Shown here: positions 57,309 to 64,000 of the stretch, in pieces
How positions within the stretch are numbered: position 1 is the stretch's first letter
Layout: the number at the start of each line of letters is the position of its first letter
Source: Streptomyces sp. V1I1
GTDB taxonomy: Bacteria > Actinomycetota > Actinomycetes > Streptomycetales > Streptomycetaceae
Direction of reading: 5' to 3'
Assembly (NCBI RefSeq): GCF_030817355.1
Contig: NZ_JAUSZH010000001.1
Span: 4,093,001 to 4,157,000 of the forward strand
Length of the DNA: 64,000 nucleotides
Notes under the pieces: model-generated
What the model was told of the DNA's origin: nothing
What the model saw: the letters and a program-made list of their open reading frames with translations, nothing else
Database searches by the model: none
Made by a program: the position numbers and the translations under genes

Positions 57309-57959
57309 ATGGCGTACAGGGAGAGAACGCGCAGGCTGCATATCTTCGATCTCGACGGCACGCTGATCCGTGGATCGGCGGCGCCGGTGGAGATATCGCG
57401 GCAGCTGGGGCTGCTGGAAGAGATCGGCGAGCTGGAGCGGGACATGATCGCCCGCCGAATAGGCCCGCCGGAGTATGCGGTGCAGGTGCACGCTCTCTGG
57501 AGCGATCTCACCGACGCACATGTTGCGGCGGCGTTCGAGGAAGCTCCCTGGCTCGACGGCATCCAAGAGGTATGGCGGGAGATCCGCGAAGGCGGGGACT
57601 ACTGCGCGGTAATTTCCCTCTCGCCGTCCTTCTTCGTCGAGCAGCTGCTGGGCTGGGGAGCTCATGCGGCGCACGGCTCACGCTTTCCCGAGTTGCCCTT
57701 CACCCGGCCCATGGACCCGTCGGGCATTCTCAGCGCGGCCGCGAAAGTGAAGATCGCGGACGAGCTCTGTGCAGAGTTGGGGGTTGGTCTGGACGCTTGT
57801 GTTGCATACGGTGATTCCATGTCCGACGCGGAGATCTTCACGGTAGTGCCCACAACGGTGGCGATGAATGCCGATCACCATCTGTCAGGTCTGGCCACAC
57901 ACACTTATACGGGGGGCGATCTGCGCGAGGCCTATGAACTGGTGCGATTCCGCAGGTAG
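57309..57959 (+). CDS. HAD-superfamily phosphatase (SerB-like, subfamily IB)
   Basis: The 216-residue protein has the HAD nucleophile motif HIFDLDGTLIRG (about 11-22), a cap region, motif II in AVISLSPSFF, lysine in AAAKVKIADEL and motif IV VAYGDSMSDAEIF. This is a SerB-like hydrolase acting on a small phosphorylated compound; the substrate is unknown. It is divergent from the membrane protein gene. Confidence 0.9.
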   Translation: MAYRERTRRLHIFDLDGTLIRGSAAPVEISRQLGLLEEIGELERDMIARRIGPPEYAVQVHALWSDLTDAHVAAAFEEAPWLDGIQEVWREIREGGDYCAVISLSPSFFVEQLLGWGAHAAHGSRFPELPFTRPMDPSGILSAAAKVKIADELCAELGVGLDACVAYGDSMSDAEIFTVVPTTVAMNADHHLSGLATHTYTGGDLREAYELVRFRR

Positions 57960-58265
57960 TTCAGGAGCCCGGGGGCGGTCCGGGAACTCCGGACATGGAC
58001 ATGGGGGCACTGGAGCTTAACGGGAATGTCGGTTCGGATGCCCGGACTTTCTACTCTTTGTCACCTCCGGTGGTGCTGCCTGGCATGCTGCGACGACGGG
58101 CGCTGCGGGCAATGTCACATTCCGGGCTCAGTCGTCCCGATTCAGCTTGCGGTCATGGTTAGTGTGGGCTGGCAGTAGTCCTGAGGCAGAGCGGGGAATT
58201 GAGGCACGTTCCGAGCCAGCGGAAGTGCGTGGACCGACCGAAAGATGTTCGAGGCGAGGCACACA
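57960..58265. other. Gap before the globin-reductase gene
   Basis: No reading frame, strong hairpin or clear promoter was recognised in these 306 bases. It must hold the promoter of the globin gene. Confidence 0.6.
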
Positions 58266-60191
58266 ATGGACGCTCCGACCACCACGTCGGCCGACAACGG
58301 CACTTCCGGGGACAACAACGGGGGCGGATGGTTCACCCCTCGTAAGCCGCCGGGCCAGGGTCGGCCCGCCCCCGGTGAGGGGGCTTCCACAGGTGACGCA
58401 GATCAGGAACGAATAGCTGCCCCGAGGCGGTCAGTCGCCTCCATACGCCCTGTGGGCTCCGGTGCGTCTCGGCCCGCCCCGCCGCCGGTCGGGGATGCGA
58501 GGGAGCCCGCGGCTCCAACCGACGAGACCCCGCTGTACGAGGCCCCAGCCAACGACCTGCCGGCCGAGCACGCGCCCGCCGAGCATCACCCGGCCGAGCG
58601 GGTCCAGGATCAGCGCCGCCGGCCTCAGGGACCCTATGAAGGGCACACGACCTACGAGAGCGCCGGTCGCCGTGAGGAGCCCGGCGGCCGCGAGAGCTAC
58701 GAGGCCGCTCCTCGGGTACCGAGCCCTCGCGAATCCGCTCAGCTCAGCGAAGCCCCGTACCCCCGCGAGGCCGTGCACCCCAGCCAAGCCGCTCACCCCA
58801 GCGAAATCGCTCACCCCAGCGAAATCGCGCACCCCAGCGAAGGCGCGCACCTCCGCGAAGCGCCTTGGCCCCGTGAGGCGGCTGGGCACCGCGAGCCCGC
58901 AGGACGACTCCATCTGGCGGGCCAGCCACACGAAGCCGCAAATCCGCACGAAGCCGTAAGGCCTCCCGAACCCGCCGCCGGACCCCGCGAAGCCCCAGGG
59001 GCGCGCGAAGCCCCGGCCCACCACGGTCCTCCCGCAGACCACCAGGCCCACCATCCGCAGCCCGCCGCCCCCGCGGACGACGCGTCCCCCGACGCCATCC
59101 TCATCCGGCGCACCATGGCGGAGATCGGGCCGGTCGCGGACAAGGTCACCTCGTACTTCTATGCCTTGCTCTTCGTCCGCCACCCCGAGCTGCGGGGCCT
59201 CTTCCCCGCTGCCATGGACTCCCAGCGCGACCGGCTCCTCAAGGCGCTGCTCACCGCCGCCGACCACATGGACAACGCGGCCGTGCTGACGGACTATCTG
59301 CAGAACCTGGGTCGTGGCCACCGCAAATACGGCACCCAGCCGGCGCACTACCCCGCCGTCGGCGAGGCCCTGCTCGGCGCGCTGAGCAGGTACGCCACGA
59401 CGACTTGGGACGAGGAGACCGAGGCCGCCTGGGTGCGGACGTACACCACGATCTCCCAGATCATGATCGACGCGGCGGCCGAGAACGAGCGGGAGGCGCC
59501 CGCCTGGTGGCATGGCGAGGTGGTCTCGCACGACCTCCGGACCCCGGACATAGCGATCATCACCGTCCGCCCGGACCAGCCGTACGCCTTCCTGGCCGGG
59601 CAGTACACGAGCCTGGAGACGCCCTGGTGGCCGCGGATCTGGCGGCACTACTCCTTCGCCGGGGCACCCCGTACCGACGGTCTGCTCTCCTTCCATGTCA
59701 AGGCGGTCCCGGCCGGCTGGGTCTCCAACGCCCTGGTCCACCACGCCCGCCCCGGCGATGTGCTGCGCCTCGGACCGCCGGCCGGCTCGATGACCGTCGA
59801 CCACACCACCGACAACGGCCTGCTCTGTCTGGGCGGCGGGACCGGCATCGCCCCCATCAAGGCACTGGTCGAGGATGTCGCCGAGCACGGTGAGCGGCGC
59901 CCGGTGGAGGTTTTCTACGGGGCGCGCACCGATTACGACCTGTACGACATCGACACCATGCTGCGGCTCCAGCAGACCCACCCCTGGCTGTCGGTCCGCC
60001 CGGTGGTGGACGACCGGGCGCAGTTCCCGGACGCCGTGCGCGAGTTCGGGCCGTGGTACGAGTACGACGCTTATCTCTCCGGCCCGCCCGGCATGATCCG
60101 CAGCGGTGTCAATGCGCTGCGGGGCCTCGGCATCCCGTTCGACCGGATCCGCCACGACTCGCTCGAAGAACTCGTCGCGGCAGGCGACTAG
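58266..60191 (+). CDS. Flavohaemoglobin-like globin-reductase with long repetitive N-terminus
   Basis: I chose ATG 58266 (641 residues, MDAPTTTSADN), with GAGGCGAGG upstream; ATG 58245 is possible. The first 275 residues are disordered, rich in H, E, P, A and R, with a nine-residue repeat (AHPSEIAHPSE). The globin domain follows (about 275-420): the B10 tyrosine is in TSYFYALLF and the proximal F8 histidine is in LGRGHRKYG (about 350). An FAD domain (RHYSF, about 458) and an NAD(P) domain (GGGTGIAPIKALV, about 522) complete the flavohaemoglobin layout. It should bind haem and FAD and may detoxify nitric oxide. The N-terminal extension is unusual. Confidence 0.88.
   Translation: MDAPTTTSADNGTSGDNNGGGWFTPRKPPGQGRPAPGEGASTGDADQERIAAPRRSVASIRPVGSGASRPAPPPVGDAREPAAPTDETPLYEAPANDLPAEHAPAEHHPAERVQDQRRRPQGPYEGHTTYESAGRREEPGGRESYEAAPRVPSPRESAQLSEAPYPREAVHPSQAAHPSEIAHPSEIAHPSEGAHLREAPWPREAAGHREPAGRLHLAGQPHEAANPHEAVRPPEPAAGPREAPGAREAPAHHGPPADHQAHHPQPAAPADDASPDAILIRRTMAEIGPVADKVTSYFYALLFVRHPELRGLFPAAMDSQRDRLLKALLTAADHMDNAAVLTDYLQNLGRGHRKYGTQPAHYPAVGEALLGALSRYATTTWDEETEAAWVRTYTTISQIMIDAAAENEREAPAWWHGEVVSHDLRTPDIAIITVRPDQPYAFLAGQYTSLETPWWPRIWRHYSFAGAPRTDGLLSFHVKAVPAGWVSNALVHHARPGDVLRLGPPAGSMTVDHTTDNGLLCLGGGTGIAPIKALVEDVAEHGERRPVEVFYGARTDYDLYDIDTMLRLQQTHPWLSVRPVVDDRAQFPDAVREFGPWYEYDAYLSGPPGMIRSGVNALRGLGIPFDRIRHDSLEELVAAGD
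58790..58856 (+). repeat. Short tandem repeats in the globin gene
   Basis: An 18-bp unit (GCTCACCCCAGCGAAATC, with minor changes) occurs about four times in a row and encodes AHPSE-type repeats. Confidence 0.75.
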
Positions 60192-60300
60192 GACGCGAGA
60201 GCGAAAGACGAGTCGGCCCACGTCCGGGGTCGGCCCGGCTCGTCGGAGGTCAGCCCAGGTCGGCAGTCATCCCAGATCGGCGGTCATCCCAGGTCGGCAG
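60192..60300. repeat. Tandem 17-bp repeats between globin and NUDIX genes
   Basis: The unit CCCAGGTCGGCAGTCAT occurs about four times (about 60253-60318), running into the NUDIX C-terminus, with single-base differences. Confidence 0.75.
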
Positions 60301-60780
60301 TCATCCCAGGTCGGGGGCGTGCATCGCCCGAACGCCCTCGATATTGCCGTCCAGGTAGTGCCGCAGCGACAGCGGTACGAGATGGACGGCCGCGATCCCG
60401 ACCCGGCTGAACGGCACCCGTACGATCTCGTACTCCCCGCAGGGCTCGTCGATCTCCGGGCCATGCCGTCGTGCGGGGTCCATGGACTCCAGCCGGCAGA
60501 CGAAGAAGTGCTGCACCTTCACCCCCGTCACACCGCCGTCCGCGATGTGTTCGACGGTGTCGACGAAGCAGGGCACCACATCAGTGATCTTGGCGCCGAG
60601 CTCCTCGTCCACCTCCCGGTGGAGCGCGTCGACGACGGTGGAGTCCTCGGGCTCGACCCCGCCGCCGGGCGTGACCCAGTAGGGATCCACGCCGGGTTTG
60701 GTTCGCTTGATGAGGACGAGGTCGTCGCCGTCGAGCAGGATGGCGCGTGCGGTGCGCTTGACCACTGGCCGTTCGGTCAT
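60301..60780 (-). CDS. NUDIX hydrolase
   Basis: I chose ATG 60780 (159 residues, MTERPVVKRTARAILLDGDDLVL). The NUDIX box is GGGVEPEDSTVVDALHREVDEELGA (Gx5Ex7REUxEExGU form, with E spacing preserved). NUDIX enzymes cleave nucleoside-diphosphate compounds; the substrate is unknown. Its last residues are coded by the tandem-repeat DNA. Confidence 0.9.
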   Translation of the reverse strand: MTERPVVKRTARAILLDGDDLVLIKRTKPGVDPYWVTPGGGVEPEDSTVVDALHREVDEELGAKITDVVPCFVDTVEHIADGGVTGVKVQHFFVCRLESMDPARRHGPEIDEPCGEYEIVRVPFSRVGIAAVHLVPLSLRHYLDGNIEGVRAMHAPDLG

Positions 60781-60832
60781 GGCTAGAAAATGGCCCGCAA
60801 CGCAGGTTCTGAAACTCCTGCCCGCCGGGCGG

Positions 60833-61723
60833 TCACCACTCGACGGCAGCGCGCAGCAGCCACTCGTGCGCCCGCGCGATGTATGGGAGGGCGAGTGTGC
60901 CGGTGCGTACGACGAGAAAGTAGGTACGCAGCGGGGGCACCGGAGGATCGAGGAGCGCCACCACCCGCCCGTTCTGAAGAGCCTCCTCGCACAGATAGCG
61001 CGGCAGTACGGCGAGCCCCGCGCCCGAAGCCGCGGTCTCCAGGACGGCCCGCAGGTCGGGGGCGATGACGGCGCCCGCGGCGGCCGGCCGGGAGTCGAAG
61101 ACGGCGGACCAGTAGCGCGAGACCAGTGGCAGGGACTCGTGGACCTCCACCACGGGCAGCTGCTCGAGCACCACATGGCCCACGCGCAGCACTCCGGGCC
61201 CCAGCCGGGCCGCCCAGCGCGGCGAGGCGACCAGCACGTGCTCCTCGTCACAGAGCGGGGTCGCCGTGAGCAGTGAACCGCGCGGCCGGGCCGTGGTGAT
61301 GGCCAGATCGTGATGCCCGGCGGCCAGCCCCTCCAGCGTCTCCTCGGCGGTCCCGAACGAGGCCCGCAGCGCGAGCCCCTGCGAGATCAGCGGGGTGAGG
61401 GCGGGCAGGGCGCGCAGCGAGGTGAACTCCGGGGGACCGGCGAGATGCAGGGTCCGTACGCCCGACTCCTCGTCGAGGCCGCTCTCGGTGATCTCCACCA
61501 GGGCGTCCAGATGCGGCGCTGCCCGGTGCGCGAGCTCGTCGCCGATGGTCGTGGGGGTCACGCCGCGGGCCTGGCGCAGGAACAGCGGGCGCCCCAACTG
61601 GCGCTCCAGCGTGCGGATCTGGCCGGTCACCGCGGGCTGGGAGAGACCGAGGAGCGCGGCGGCGCGGGTGAAGGAGCCGGCCCGGTGCACCGTGACGAAT
61701 GTGCGCAGCAGGGCCAGATCCAT
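60833..61723 (-). CDS. LysR-family transcriptional regulator
   Basis: I chose ATG 61723 (296 residues, MDLALLRTFVTVHRAGSFTRAAALLGLSQPAVTGQIRTLERQLG), the standard LysR start; an upstream ATG would add 14. The effector domain (about 90-296) shows the LysR periplasmic-binding fold. The regulated gene is not clear; it is preceded by the PLP enzyme gene, on the same strand, with a strong terminator between them. Confidence 0.92.
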   Translation of the reverse strand: MDLALLRTFVTVHRAGSFTRAAALLGLSQPAVTGQIRTLERQLGRPLFLRQARGVTPTTIGDELAHRAAPHLDALVEITESGLDEESGVRTLHLAGPPEFTSLRALPALTPLISQGLALRASFGTAEETLEGLAAGHHDLAITTARPRGSLLTATPLCDEEHVLVASPRWAARLGPGVLRVGHVVLEQLPVVEVHESLPLVSRYWSAVFDSRPAAAGAVIAPDLRAVLETAASGAGLAVLPRYLCEEALQNGRVVALLDPPVPPLRTYFLVVRTGTLALPYIARAHEWLLRAAVEW

Positions 61724-62035
61724 GCCATGCCCCTCTCGACCGACGATGCCCGCGGACTCGGACAACTATAAATATGTCGATAGGTCGCTGTCGCTACTGT
61801 GATTGGACACTGACGCAGAGTCAACTAGCCTTGGTCACGCGGTTCTTCGTGTGGGGAACCGAGGGCGGTCCGAGCCATGAGGGGGGAGGCTCGGGCCGCC
61901 CGTTGTACGTAACCGGGCTCAGCCTCCGACGTACCCCGGCGTACGCCCCCGTCCACCGCGCAGCCTCGCTCCGCGCCCCGGCTCGCACCTCCCGACGGCC
62001 GAAAAGCGCCCAACCCGCGCCCCCCCGGAACGGCG
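61724..62035. other. Gap between PLP enzyme and LysR genes
   Basis: The 312-base gap holds the terminator at 61863-61901 and presumably the LysR promoter. Confidence 0.7.
61863..61901 (-). terminator. Terminator after the PLP enzyme gene
   Basis: A 14-bp stem (one G-T pair), GGGCGGTCCGAGCC with its complement, and an 11-base loop. Confidence 0.88.
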
Positions 62036-63181
62036 CTACCCCGCCGCCTCGTCCAGCGCCCGCAGCACATCCGCCACCAGGTCCTCCGCGTCTTCCGCGC
62101 CCGCCGAGAAGCGGATGAAACCCTCCGGCACCGCGTCGCCGCCCCAGCGACCGCGCCGTTCCGCCGTGGAGCGCACCCCGCCGAAGCTCGTCGCGTCGTC
62201 CACCAGCCGCAGGCCCTCCAGGAAGCGCTCCGCGTGCCCGCGATCGGGCAGCACGAACGAGACCACGCAGCCGAAGCGCCGCATCTGCTGCGAGGCGATC
62301 TTGTACGAGGGGTCGCTCGGCAGCCCGGGGTAGCGCAGCCCCGTCACTTCGTCGCGACCGCCCAGCGCCCCAGCGAGCGCCAGCGCATTGGCGCACTGCC
62401 GCTCGATCCGCAGTTGCAGTGTGGCCAGCGAACGGTGCGCGAGCCATGCCTCCATCGGCCCCGGAATCGCCCCGACGACCTTGCGCCATCGCCGTACGCC
62501 GGCCGCCAACTGAGGATCACGGCAGGTCACATGGCCGAGCAGGATGTCGCCGTGCCCCGTCATGCCTTTGGTGTCGCTGGCCACCGAGAAGTCCGCCCCC
62601 AGGTGCAGCGGGCGCTGCCCGAGCGGCGTCGCGAGGGTGTTGTCGACCGCGACCAGCGCGCCGGCCGCGTGCGCCGCCTCCGTCAGCCGCCGCACGTCGC
62701 ACACATCGAGCCCAGGATTGGAGGGAGTCTCGATCCACAGCAGTTGCGCCCCGTCCAGGACGGAAAGCTGTGCGTCGTCGCCGGTCGGGGCGGTCCTGAC
62801 CTCGACGCCGTACGCCTCGAGCCGTTCGCGTACGAGCGGTAGCGCCTGATAGCCGTCATTCGGCAGAACCACCGTGTCCCCGGCCTTCAGCTGGGAGAAG
62901 AGCACGGCTGAGCTCGCCGCCATCCCCGAGGCGAAGGTCACGGTCTCGACGGGTTCCCCCGGCGCCTCCAGTTCGCCGATCGCCCGTTCCAGATGGGTCC
63001 AGGTCGGATTCTCGTCACGCCCGTAGGTGTACGGCCCGGTGGGCTCGCCCGGCAGATGGAAGTGGGCAGCGAAGACCGGTCCCGGCAGGGCCGGTTCGTA
63101 CTTCACCGGCACGGGCAGCCCCGCGCGTACCGCCCTGGTTCCTTCCCCTGCCTGTGCCGGGACACCGTTTCCTTCGCTCAT
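62036..63181 (-). CDS. Cystathionine gamma-synthase/lyase-type PLP enzyme
   Basis: I chose ATG 63181 (381 residues, MSEGNGVPAQAGEGTRAVRAGLP). This is a Cys/Met-metabolism PLP protein: TFASGMAASSAVLFSQLKAGDTVV, ETPSNPGLDV, the PLP lysine in SVASDTKGMTGHGDILLGHV and FVLPD...TSFGGVRSTAERR. It could be a cystathionine gamma-synthase, gamma-lyase or related enzyme; the sequence does not tell which. It lies between a holin-like gene and the LysR gene. Confidence 0.9.
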   Translation of the reverse strand: MSEGNGVPAQAGEGTRAVRAGLPVPVKYEPALPGPVFAAHFHLPGEPTGPYTYGRDENPTWTHLERAIGELEAPGEPVETVTFASGMAASSAVLFSQLKAGDTVVLPNDGYQALPLVRERLEAYGVEVRTAPTGDDAQLSVLDGAQLLWIETPSNPGLDVCDVRRLTEAAHAAGALVAVDNTLATPLGQRPLHLGADFSVASDTKGMTGHGDILLGHVTCRDPQLAAGVRRWRKVVGAIPGPMEAWLAHRSLATLQLRIERQCANALALAGALGGRDEVTGLRYPGLPSDPSYKIASQQMRRFGCVVSFVLPDRGHAERFLEGLRLVDDATSFGGVRSTAERRGRWGGDAVPEGFIRFSAGAEDAEDLVADVLRALDEAAG

Positions 63182-63297
63182 ACCGCACGCTCCTCGACTG
63201 CCGTCCGTACCGCGTCGAGCAGACCCTCGCTCGCCGCCTCCACCATCTTCAGGCACTCCCGAAGCCGCAGACGCGATACCCAGACCTCACACGGTGT

Positions 63298-63675
63298 TCA
63301 GTCCTTGTCGGGCAGGGCGACATTCATTGCCCAGGAAACGACCGAGATGATCAGGCCGCCGAGCACGGCGGTCCAGAAGCCCTCGACATGGAAGTTCAGA
63401 TCGACCGCGTCGGCCAGCCAGGAGGTCAGCAGCAGCATGAGGGCGTTGATGACCAGCGTGATCAGCCCCAGGGTGAGGATGAACAGCGGTAGCGTGAGCA
63501 GCTTCACGACGGGCTTGACGAGGAAGTTGACCAGCCCGAAGAGCAGCGCCACCAGGATCAGGGTCAGCGCCTTCTTGCCGGTGCTGTCTCCGGTCAGCGT
63601 TATGTCCTGCAGCACCCAGATGGCCACGGCCAGGGCTGCGGCGTTGGCGATCGTCTTGACTACGAAATTCTTCAT
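63298..63675 (-). CDS. Phage_holin_4_2 / DUF-type membrane protein
   Basis: I chose ATG 63675 (125 residues, MKNFVVKTIANAAALAVAIWVL). Four hydrophobic spans (about 5-22, 38-58, 63-85, 95-115) with FGLVNFLVKPVVKLLTLPLFILTLGLITLVINALMLLL match the PF04020 family, which is common in bacterial chromosomes and not a phage gene despite the name. The function is unknown. Confidence 0.88.
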   Translation of the reverse strand: MKNFVVKTIANAAALAVAIWVLQDITLTGDSTGKKALTLILVALLFGLVNFLVKPVVKLLTLPLFILTLGLITLVINALMLLLTSWLADAVDLNFHVEGFWTAVLGGLIISVVSWAMNVALPDKD

Positions 63676-63726
63676 GTGTCTGATCGTGGCAGACGTGATC
63701 GGACCAAGGGCAGGGGCGGACGGACG

Positions 63727-64000
63727 ATGAAGGCATTCCGACTGGACGAGCTGGAGGCGGAGCGCGCCGCCAATGACGGCGCGTATCTGCAGTTCCTTCG
63801 CGAACGGAATATGTCGGTCGGGCTGTACGCACTGGACGCCGGCGAGCTGGACCCGCAGCTGCCCCACCGCCAGGACGAGGTCTACTTCGTCGTCAGCGGC
63901 CGCGCCGCCGTCACGGTGGGGACGGAGACGACGCAGGTCGGACGCGGCAGCGTGGTCTACGTCCCGGCCGGAGTGGCCCACAAGTTCCATCACATCACCG
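63727..64000 (+). CDS. Cupin-domain protein (partial, C-terminus outside window)
   Basis: The frame starts at ATG 63727 (MKAFRLDELEAERAANDGAYLQFLRERN) and is open to the window edge (91 residues). The cupin motif 1 region reads PHRQDEVYFVVSGRAAVTVG, and motif 2 is at PAGVAHKFHHI. Function unknown; cupins include many enzymes and binding proteins. Confidence 0.8.
   Translation, partial: MKAFRLDELEAERAANDGAYLQFLRERNMSVGLYALDAGELDPQLPHRQDEVYFVVSGRAAVTVGTETTQVGRGSVVYVPAGVAHKFHHIT

Noticed and set aside
60253..60318. CRISPR-like spacing of the 17-bp repeats
   Set aside because: Units are adjacent, with no spacers and no cas genes nearby.
63298..63675. Prophage, suggested by the 'phage holin' family name
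   Set aside because: The PF04020 family is widespread in chromosomes, and no phage gene is near.

Overview
The window is the replication-origin region of a Streptomyces (or very close actinomycete) chromosome. The evidence is the very high G+C content, the gene order around dnaA that is typical of the genus, DnaA boxes of the TTGTCCACA type, parS sites of the GTTTCACGTGAAAC type, many GTG starts, and proteins such as the glycine-adding FemX homologue and the SigM/anti-sigma pair. Core genes are intact. Several accessory genes are visibly broken.

Layout. 1-2.8 kb holds the N-terminal half of a secreted TolB-like protein, then a decayed integrative element (xis-like gene plus a twice-frameshifted integrase) abutting the 3' end of a tRNA-Ile gene. 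2.8-15.1 kb, all on the minus strand, is the replication block: dnaA, oriC (about 0.86 kb, many DnaA boxes), dnaN, a 6-phosphogluconate dehydrogenase, recF, a DciA-like DUF721 gene, gyrB, gyrA and a DUF3566 membrane protein. 15.4-22.4 kb runs the other way: rpmH, rnpA, yidD, yidC, jag/khpB, rsmG, parA, parB and an acetyltransferase. 22.4-32 kb is a long minus-strand array: trxA, trxB (with a SigR-type promoter), an anti-sigma gene, sigM, a pseudokinase, murJ and a large secreted DUF6049 protein. It faces cca at 32.2 kb. 33.7-37.5 kb holds an LppU-like protein, an MFS transporter, inositol-phosphate synthase and a PadR regulator with a 35-bp palindromic operator. 37.8-45 kb is cell-envelope biology: a bifunctional PBP, a GT87 mannosyltransferase-like protein, an alanine-racemase-fold protein, FemX and a small membrane protein. 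45.2-50.3 kb is rpsF-ssb-rpsR-rplI, a MATE exporter and dnaB.

50.3-55 kb is a decaying accessory patch: a VOC pseudogene with three frameshifts, a TetR regulator, a serine beta-lactamase-type gene frameshifted near its end, an IS110-family element with a long structured non-coding left end, and an internally deleted AlkZ-like gene. 54.8-64 kb carries small accessory genes: GNAT, MarR, a second GNAT, a DUF2269-like membrane protein, an HAD phosphatase, a globin-reductase with a long repetitive N-terminus, NUDIX, LysR, a cystathionine gamma-synthase/lyase-like PLP enzyme, a holin-like membrane protein and a partial cupin.

How it works together. DnaA loads at oriC. DnaN, RecF, gyrase, DnaB and SSB serve the fork. 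ParA and ParB act on at least nine parS sites between 19 and 57 kb. YidC/YidD, MurJ, PBP, FemX and the racemase-like protein build the envelope. The most interesting signals are DnaA boxes in front of dnaB and parA, parS sites embedded in long terminator-like palindromes, the PadR operator, the pseudokinase beside MurJ, and the IS110 left end as a bridge-RNA candidate.
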